Source: Rhodoferax sp.
Lineage (GTDB): Bacteria > Pseudomonadota > Gammaproteobacteria > Burkholderiales > Burkholderiaceae_C
Length of the DNA: 64,000 nt
Direction of reading: 5' to 3'
Assembly: GCF_013297935.1 (NCBI RefSeq)
Contig: NZ_JAAFIX010000001.1
Span: 186,001 to 250,000 of the forward strand
Shown piece by piece: positions 58,382 to 64,000 of the stretch. The notes beneath the pieces are model-generated. The model did not search any database. It was not told the origin of the DNA and was given only the letters and a program-made list of their open reading frames with translations. Both the position numbers and the translations under genes were made by a program. Numbering within the stretch: position 1 is the stretch's first letter; the number at the start of each line of letters is the position of its first letter.

Positions 58382-59356
58382 CGCCATCAACTCACACATC
58401 AACCGGACACGGGCCTTGACCGCGGACAGGCCGGGATAAACACGAAAACCTGTGGCGGGCTCCTCACTGCGGACCACACCACCTTTTGCACACCGGCTGG
58501 CCAGCGCAACGTGAACACCCGCAGCGGCTGCGCGCTCCAGCGCCTCTTGCAGCTGGCTGTTGACGGTGCCATTGCCGGTTCCCGCTACCACGAGTCCTGC
58601 TAAGCGCTCGTGCTCAGGGCCTGAGGCATCGAGCACCGCATTCACCACATGGGCACCTGCACCAGCGTAGTTCAGCACAATATCCACACGGGGTGGACTA
58701 CGGTCAAGCCATTGCGCCAGCGAATAAGAAGGCGCAGCTGCCGACTGCAAGGGCCTGAAATTCCATCGAACCGTGCCCTCCTCTACCCACCCTCTTGGAC
58801 CCGCATCCCCCGATTCAAAGGCATCGACCCGGTAGGTATGCGCTTTCTGTACATGCCGCGCATCATGAATAGCACCTGCACACACCACCATCACCCCCTG
58901 CGCCTGCGGGTGCAAAGCGACTGACACAGCGTCCAACACGTTCTGGGGGCCATCCGGTGTCGCTGCGCTGGCCGGGCGCATGGCGCAAGTCAGCACGACA
59001 GGTTTCTGTGCCACCGCACTACCCAAGGCCAACTCCAGAAAATACGCGGTCTCTTCGACTGTGTCCGTGCCATGGGTGATCACAACGCCCGCCACCGCTT
59101 CGTCCTGCAGGTAGCGCACACATGCTTGTGCCAGCGCGCGCCACACAGCCCAGTCCATATCCTTGCTGTCAACTTGTGCGATCTGCTCGCTGGACATGAC
59201 CGCACCATCAAGCCGCTGTGCCATTCCAGCGATGCCACTCAACAAATCGGCCACCTGAACCTCGCCCGCCCGATAACCCACGTTGTCCGCAGCATCTCCT
59301 GCCCGACCGGCGATCGTCCCGCCGGTCCCCAGGACGATGATTTTTCGTGTTGCCAT
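58379..59356 (-). CDS. Asparaginase
   Basis: A 325-residue type I/II asparaginase-family amidohydrolase. Both active-site motifs are present: TGGTIAGRAGD (Thr nucleophile) and THGTDTVEET. No signal peptide is visible from the ATG at 59356, so it is probably cytoplasmic; a longer frame upstream is spurious. It diverges from lexA. Two LexA boxes start only 27 bp before its start codon, so it may be SOS-controlled. Confidence 0.92.
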   Translation of the reverse strand: MATRKIIVLGTGGTIAGRAGDAADNVGYRAGEVQVADLLSGIAGMAQRLDGAVMSSEQIAQVDSKDMDWAVWRALAQACVRYLQDEAVAGVVITHGTDTVEETAYFLELALGSAVAQKPVVLTCAMRPASAATPDGPQNVLDAVSVALHPQAQGVMVVCAGAIHDARHVQKAHTYRVDAFESGDAGPRGWVEEGTVRWNFRPLQSAAAPSYSLAQWLDRSPPRVDIVLNYAGAGAHVVNAVLDASGPEHERLAGLVVAGTGNGTVNSQLQEALERAAAAGVHVALASRCAKGGVVRSEEPATGFRVYPGLSAVKARVRLMCELMA

Positions 59357-59383
59357 TTCCACTGCCCTTGCCAAATTCAAAAA

Positions 59384-59420
59384 ACTGGTTGAAAATACAG
59401 TTACTGGATAAGAAAACAGT
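59384..59420. promoter_or_regulatory. Two tandem LexA (SOS) boxes between asparaginase and lexA
   Basis: ACTGGTTGAAAATACAGT (59384-59401) and ACTGGATAAGAAAACAGT (59403-59420) both fit CTG-N10-CAG with an AT-rich spacer. They are 19 bp apart centre to centre, about two helical turns. Autorepression of lexA is expected; the same sites also lie in the promoter region of the divergent asparaginase gene. Confidence 0.88.
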
Positions 59421-59461
59421 GTGTATGCACACACAGCCTCTACAGTTACCAAGGAGTCAGT

Positions 59462-60136
59462 ATGCTCGAAAGTCCCAAACTCACAGCCCGTCAACAGCAG
59501 ATTTTTGATCTGATCCAGAGCGCTATTGCGCGAACTGGCGCGCCTCCGACCCGAGCGGAGATCGCCAGTGAGTTGGGCTTCAAGTCTGCCAATGCGGCTG
59601 AAGAGCATTTGCAAGCGCTAGCGCGTAAAGGGGTGATTGAGCTGGTAAGCGGCACATCCCGCGGAATCCGCCTGAAGAGCGATGCGCTGCGCTCTATCCA
59701 GGAATCGCGCCTCAAGCAGTTTTCGCTGCCATTGCCGGGTCTGGCTCAGCTGGCACTCCCACTGGTAGGCCGTGTTGCAGCGGGTTCACCGATCCTGGCC
59801 CAAGAGCATGTGGACCAAACCTACTACGTGGAAAACAGCTTGTTCCAACGTCAGCCGGACTACCTGCTGAAAGTGCGCGGCATGTCGATGCGCGATGCCG
59901 GCATCATGGACGGTGATCTGCTAGCGGTTCAAGCCACGAAAGATGCCAAAAACGGGCAGATCATCGTCGCTCGACTTGGTGAAGAGGTCACAGTAAAGCG
60001 CTTTCGCCGCAATAAACACCTGATCGAACTGCATGCCGAAAACCCGGACTACCAGACCATCGTGGTAGAGCCCGGCGAACCGTTTGAGGTCGAGGGACTG
60101 GCGGTCGGCTTGATCCGCAACACCATGTTGATGTGA
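59462..60136 (+). CDS. lexA: SOS repressor LexA
   Basis: A 224-residue repressor. The N-terminal winged helix ([40 protein letters not shown]) binds SOS boxes. The C-terminal self-cleavage domain has the A107-G108 cut site and catalytic S142 and K179. RecA filaments stimulate cleavage on DNA damage. It has an AAGGAG ribosome binding site and two LexA boxes upstream. Confidence 0.97.
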   Translation: MLESPKLTARQQQIFDLIQSAIARTGAPPTRAEIASELGFKSANAAEEHLQALARKGVIELVSGTSRGIRLKSDALRSIQESRLKQFSLPLPGLAQLALPLVGRVAAGSPILAQEHVDQTYYVENSLFQRQPDYLLKVRGMSMRDAGIMDGDLLAVQATKDAKNGQIIVARLGEEVTVKRFRRNKHLIELHAENPDYQTIVVEPGEPFEVEGLAVGLIRNTMLM

Positions 60137-60149
60137 GTAGGAGCAATTT

Positions 60150-60479
60150 ATGACGATCAGCACACTTGCCATCAGCCTCCTGAGTCAATGGGCACCGCAG
60201 CACTGGTTCACCAGTGATGCACCGTCGCGCTGCAAAGCTGTCTCCCGCCGGCCTGTAGTGGCCTCTACAAGGTCTAGCGACGCTATCAATACAATAGCAC
60301 CTAGCGCAGACAGCATCTGCGCAAAAGGCATAAAACACCATCAAGTTCAGCCTCTACGGGTAGTCCGTCTGGTGGAGCTCGGCCAGCCACGGGCGCAGGT
60401 AGGCCGGATGGTGATATCGGGTCGCATGGCAGACGTTTGCGCTGAACTCGATCGACTGGCAGCGGGAGAAGCAAGCTAA
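60150..60479 (+). CDS. Hypothetical protein downstream of lexA, with repeat insertion
   Basis: A 109-residue protein of unknown function, 13 bp after lexA. The C-terminal part (QPLRVVRLVELGQPRAQVGR, MVISGRMADVCAELDRLAAG) looks like a conserved short block. The N-terminal half is low in recognisable features, and about residues 44-63 derive from a diverged copy of the dispersed repeat. It may be co-regulated by SOS through lexA read-through. Confidence 0.65.
   Translation: MTISTLAISLLSQWAPQHWFTSDAPSRCKAVSRRPVVASTRSSDAINTIAPSADSICAKGIKHHQVQPLRVVRLVELGQPRAQVGRMVISGRMADVCAELDRLAAGEAS
60281..60338 (+). repeat. Dispersed repeat, copy 10 (probable, diverged)
   Basis: GCTATCAATACAATAGCACC, TAGCGCAGACAGCATCTGCG and CAAAAGGCATAAAA keep the left arm and centre of the repeat but not a clear GGGCTAG right arm. 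It is in frame in the ORF after lexA and in the same frame as copy 6 (IAPSADSICAKG versus [11 protein letters not shown]). Confidence 0.55.
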
Positions 60480-60532
60480 GCATCAGTAGCTCCGGCGAGC
60501 TCGTTTGCCCGCCGACAAGGCACAATGCGACT

Positions 60533-61540
60533 ATGAACATTGTGATTCTTGATGACTACCAGGATGCGGTACGGAAGTTGGATTGTGCGTCCAAGCTGGA
60601 CGCCTACCAGGCAAAGGTCTACACCAACACCGTCAAGGGAATAGGCCAACTCTCCGTGCGCCTGAAGGATGCCGATGTCATTGTTTTAGTACGGGAGAGA
60701 ACACATATCTCCCGCGCGCTGATTGAGAAGCTGCCCAGACTGAAGCTGATAGCGCAAACCGGCAAGGTCGGAGCCCACATCGATGTCCAGGCGTGCACAG
60801 AAAAGGGAATAGCCGTGTCCGAAGGAGTGGGCTCCCCCATCGCCCCGGCAGAGCTGACCTGGGCCTTGATCATGGCCTCAATGCGACGCTTACCCCAGTA
60901 CATCGGCAACCTGAAGCACGGGGCATGGCAACAGTCCGGCTTGAAGGCGGGCTCCATGCCACCAAACTTTGGACTCGGCAATGTGCTGCGAGGGAAAACT
61001 CTGGGGATCTGGGGCTACGGACGCATCGGCAAACTCGTTGCGGGTTTTGGAAGTGCATTCGGAATGCAAGTCATCGTGTGGGGCGGCCTGGCTTCGCGTG
61101 AGAAAGCCGTAGAAGATGGGTACCAAGCAGCCTCCGACAGGGAATCGTTTTTCTCAGGCAGTGATGTTCTGTCCGTTCACCTGCGCCTGACTGATGGAAC
61201 CCGCGGCATCGTCACCGCGACTGATCTCGCACTGATGAAACCTACATCGCTATTCGTCAACACATCCCGAGCTGAACTATTGGAGGCAGACGCCCTGATT
61301 GGTGCCCTCAACCGTGGGAGGCCGGGCTTGGCTGCTATTGATGTTTTCGAAGCGGAGCCGATCCTGCAAGGACACGCCCTTCTGCGCCTGGAGAACTGCA
61401 TCTGCACACCACACATAGGGTACGTGGAGCAAGAAAGCTATGAAATGTATTTCGGCGCCGCCTTTGACAATGTGGTGAATTACATCAAAGGAACGCCAAG
61501 CAACATCATCAACCCGGGCGCCTTACAGGTCCGCCGCTAG
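60533..61540 (+). CDS. D-2-hydroxyacid dehydrogenase family protein
   Basis: A 335-residue NAD-dependent 2-hydroxyacid dehydrogenase. NAD site GIWGYGRIGKLVAGFG, catalytic Arg in VNTSRAELLEADAL, Glu in DVFEAEPI and His in CTPHIGYVE. It is distinct from the GhrB-like enzyme at 38962. The substrate cannot be told from sequence; the first residues (MNIVILDDYQDAVRKLDCA) are typical of a subgroup found near environmental metabolism genes. Confidence 0.9.
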   Translation: MNIVILDDYQDAVRKLDCASKLDAYQAKVYTNTVKGIGQLSVRLKDADVIVLVRERTHISRALIEKLPRLKLIAQTGKVGAHIDVQACTEKGIAVSEGVGSPIAPAELTWALIMASMRRLPQYIGNLKHGAWQQSGLKAGSMPPNFGLGNVLRGKTLGIWGYGRIGKLVAGFGSAFGMQVIVWGGLASREKAVEDGYQAASDRESFFSGSDVLSVHLRLTDGTRGIVTATDLALMKPTSLFVNTSRAELLEADALIGALNRGRPGLAAIDVFEAEPILQGHALLRLENCICTPHIGYVEQESYEMYFGAAFDNVVNYIKGTPSNIINPGALQVRR

Positions 61541-61567
61541 AAACCCCTCGCAGGAAGCCGCAAGCCT

Positions 61568-63571
61568 TTAGCGAGGAGGCTTGTCCGCAAAGGAGCTTGG
61601 CAAATCGAAGTCAATGAGGTTGTTCGCTTCGCCCACGTTCATGCTTGGTGTGGCTTCGGATATATCCAACTCAAAGTCCACCTCGGATCCTAAACCACCG
61701 GCATCGGGAGCTACAACAGATATCGGGCTAGCCCCTGTGTGAAACCCATCCGCAACCCGCACTGGTGGCCTTGTTGCACTGAAAGAAGCGGGAGAGCCAT
61801 CCAAGGCGTTGACCAAACGCTTGCAAACCGCATGCAAGAGCAACAAATCCTTGAACACATCGAGATCGAAGCGCACTGAAGCGGGCCCATCCGGCTTCTG
61901 CACTAGGTAGGACTCAATGAACTCTAGGCCTTCCCTGCTTGGCCAGAGAGAAACCAGGTGCTCACAGAATTCTGGATAGTTTTCCAGACTTCCACCCTGC
62001 TGGAGGAACGCCGCGTACTCGGGGACCTGACCCGTGAATACCGCATTGAACTCCTCCCTGTAGCGGTCGAATTGCTCTTTGCGGCTCAACGTATGGAATA
62101 TCCGCAGCAAGTCCAGGTAAACCAAAGGGTTGAGATCCAGTGAGTCACTTGCGTGCCCCTCCAAAAGGGAAATGGCCTCGTCGTATTGCCCCAGCGTCAT
62201 GAAAAATTCTGCCTGCTGGCGGACATCGATCATTTCCTGAGTGTTCACCGCCCGCAAACTACCCGACATGCTGGGCGAGAAGTCCCTCATTCCTGTCGGT
62301 CGTGAATGTCGTTCTTCGTCATGACTGCCGAAGGCAGAAGCCATTTTCGCGGCTGGACTTGCGGCACTTTGCTCATAGCCTGCTGACAAATCGAGGTCTA
62401 GATCAATATCCACGCCTTGATGATCGGCGCTTTGATTGGCATGGCCCGGCTTCACGACCAGATTGGGTGTCGTTGCGTCAGGGTTGAACACAGGCTGATC
62501 CAACGCCACAGTAGCCCCAAGGAGAGGGTCCGAAGGCGTACGCTGGTCAACAGCTTCGCCAACCCCGTCAGCCCGCCACCACGTACCCTCAGCACTGCTA
62601 TTGCGCGACTGCCGCAAAATGAACCACGCTCCTCCGCCAATCAGCAAAAGGACAAGGCCACCGAGACCATAGACCACTGGATTGTGGTACCGCTCACTTT
62701 CAGCCTGGGTAATACGACCCAACAACTCTTGCAGTTGACGTTGGTTGGCGCCTGCAGCTCCATTGAGCTTCTGGATGTCTGATTCCATGGCCTGGAGCCG
62801 CGCGGCATCTTTCAGCACATCTTCCGGGGACAGGTTCAACGCTCGCCAGAGTGCTGCTGCTTCCAGCCGCTTCTGGGAATCTTCAACAGGCGCGCTTAAA
62901 AGCTCAGGGGTTGTCCTTAAGGCAGGGTCTCGCTCCACCGACAGGTCAATAGGCGCTAACTTGAGGCGTGGCTTGCTTTTCTCGGCTTTTTCAACCGGCG
63001 AAGTTGGCAGCTGGGTTGAACGTTTCGCTGCTGGCTTTGCGGCGCCGCTCGTGGATTTAGTGCCCGGGATAGCTGCAGCACTGACAGCCGATGCATCTGC
63101 CGCAGGCCGCGCAGCCAGAGGTTCAACGCGTGCTGGCACGACGGGCGCTTGAGGCAAAGAGGTCAGGGCATTTATAGGAACGGCATCTGACGCCACATCT
63201 GCCAGCAGCACAAAACGCCGCGAGCTTTTACTTACGCATGTTGACCGCAAATAAACGGTGACGACTGGCTCATCTACCGGCAAGCGTGAGGCTATTCGCA
63301 CTTGCCAGGTCTGTCCGGCAACGGGTTTATCGGTAGTGAGTGTTACTCGACTTCCCTCGACCTTGTTTTCTCCATAAAAAACGTCCGCCTCAAAGCACAC
63401 CTCGCTCACATCCTCATCCGCCGCGGCGGTGACGGAAATGGAGAGATTCAGTGGTTGCGCGATCAACGCCGCACCGCGGGCTCGCCCAAGAGTTAAAGCT
63501 CCGCTGCTCATTGACACGGCAAGCAAGAGCGCACCCAAGGCAACGCTTTTAAGTTTAAAAACAGAATTCAT
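61568..63571 (-). CDS. fimV: FimV-like pilus assembly/polar hub protein
   Basis: A 667-residue protein with a signal peptide, the FimV N-terminal domain (LGRARGAALIAQPLNLSISV), an Ala/Pro-rich region, a short coiled coil (about 235-275), a membrane helix (VVYGLGGLVLLLIGGGAWFI) and a cytoplasmic C-terminal half with TPR-like parts and a final LIDFDLPS motif. The LysM domain common in FimV is not evident. FimV organises the cell pole and type IV pilus function. Confidence 0.88.
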   Translation of the reverse strand: MNSVFKLKSVALGALLLAVSMSSGALTLGRARGAALIAQPLNLSISVTAAADEDVSEVCFEADVFYGENKVEGSRVTLTTDKPVAGQTWQVRIASRLPVDEPVVTVYLRSTCVSKSSRRFVLLADVASDAVPINALTSLPQAPVVPARVEPLAARPAADASAVSAAAIPGTKSTSGAAKPAAKRSTQLPTSPVEKAEKSKPRLKLAPIDLSVERDPALRTTPELLSAPVEDSQKRLEAAALWRALNLSPEDVLKDAARLQAMESDIQKLNGAAGANQRQLQELLGRITQAESERYHNPVVYGLGGLVLLLIGGGAWFILRQSRNSSAEGTWWRADGVGEAVDQRTPSDPLLGATVALDQPVFNPDATTPNLVVKPGHANQSADHQGVDIDLDLDLSAGYEQSAASPAAKMASAFGSHDEERHSRPTGMRDFSPSMSGSLRAVNTQEMIDVRQQAEFFMTLGQYDEAISLLEGHASDSLDLNPLVYLDLLRIFHTLSRKEQFDRYREEFNAVFTGQVPEYAAFLQQGGSLENYPEFCEHLVSLWPSREGLEFIESYLVQKPDGPASVRFDLDVFKDLLLLHAVCKRLVNALDGSPASFSATRPPVRVADGFHTGASPISVVAPDAGGLGSEVDFELDISEATPSMNVGEANNLIDFDLPSSFADKPPR

Positions 63572-63731
63572 TGTTACAAATCATTCTCTCACAAGTCATC
63601 AGCAAGGTTCGCGCCAGCAACTATCGCCCTGCGGCACAGACACACAGGAGACAACCCCAAGCCAAAGACCTACCGTGTAGCCCCACAATCTCATCAACGC
63701 GACTGCACACCAGCCAACGTATCAGCATCCC

Positions 63732-64000
63732 ATGGACGAACCTATCCTAACCATTGAAGAGCGCTCTGCGATTAACGGGGGCCGCTGGTTTTCAACCCTA
63801 TCCCCCTCATTGCGGCATGACATTCTGCGTTGTGCCTATGTGAAACGTTACCGTGATGGCGATCTGATTGCTGCACGCGGCGAGCCGCCCGAGGAGTGGA
63901 TTGCCTGCGCCAAAGGGGCCGTTCGCGTGAGCTCCACCTCGATTTCCGGCAAACAAATTACCCTCACCTATGTAGAGCCGGGCATTTGGTTCGGCGACGT
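63732..64000 (+). CDS. Crp/Fnr family regulator, N-terminal part (runs off window)
   Basis: The first 89 residues of a cyclic nucleotide-binding-type regulator: LSPSLRHDILRCAYVKRYRD, GDLIAARGEPPEEWI, CAKGAVRVSSTSISGKQI and YVEPGIWFGD. The helix-turn-helix lies outside the window, so the ligand and targets cannot be judged. No Fnr-type N-terminal Cys cluster is seen. The ATG at 63732 is 160 bp from the divergent fimV gene. Confidence 0.88.
   Translation, partial: MDEPILTIEERSAINGGRWFSTLSPSLRHDILRCAYVKRYRDGDLIAARGEPPEEWIACAKGAVRVSSTSISGKQITLTYVEPGIWFGD

Overview
The window is chromosomal DNA of a betaproteobacterium of the order Burkholderiales, most likely family Comamonadaceae (Rhodoferax/Polaromonas-like). 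I infer this from the gene content and order (surE-pcm-nlpD-rpoS, exbB-exbD-lpxK-trm112-kdsB-adk, earP next to efp, a phasin, PEP synthase with its regulator) and from the protein sequences. No taxonomic search was possible. Gene density is high, no gap exceeds 300 bases, and I see no prophage, insertion sequence or CRISPR array.

Layout. 1-6100: rpsF with a structured leader, a DUF4212-symporter fusion, ppsA and the divergent ppsR. 6100-20400: an iron and heme block. It holds a Fur-controlled three-gene unit ending in a DUF2325 protein, then bfr, an imelysin / di-heme / imelysin / DUF1513 operon, a Sel1 protein, and bfd - TonB receptor - piuC - tonB - exbB - exbD - hemP facing an HbpS-like gene. 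20500-26900: a Bax1-like membrane protein, a polyproline lipoprotein, rlmD, and surE-pcm-nlpD-rpoS. 26900-35300: a quinone reductase-like gene, tRNA-His, ppiD, tRNA-Val, hupB, pgsA, uvrC, earP and efp. 35300-45000: a LOG protein, MFS transporter, rmuC, a hydroxyacid dehydrogenase, pncB, nitroreductase, thioesterase, phasin and patatin lipoprotein. 45000-54300: clpS-clpA, two unrelated isocitrate dehydrogenases, sodB and xseA. 54300-64000: exbB/exbD-lpxK-trm112-kdsB-adk, asparaginase facing lexA with two LexA boxes between them, a hydroxyacid dehydrogenase, fimV and the start of a Crp/Fnr regulator.

How the genes work together. The iron block joins uptake (TonB receptor, PiuC, TonB-ExbB-ExbD), heme handling (HemP, HbpS-like), storage and release (Bfr, Bfd) and a periplasmic imelysin/di-heme module, with Fur-box-like sites at three divergent or upstream regions. 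EarP modifies EF-P, and a nine-proline lipoprotein in the same window is a likely client.

The most unusual signal is a family of ten short (about 50-75 bp) dispersed repeats. Five lie in or next to intergenic DNA, where some supply stop codons or a terminator hairpin. Five lie inside open reading frames without breaking them (an imelysin signal peptide, RpoS, EarP, LpxK and the small ORF after lexA), and copies in the same orientation tend to be read in the same frame. A second candidate novelty is a roughly 105-nt small RNA downstream of the phasin gene, with its own promoter and terminator.
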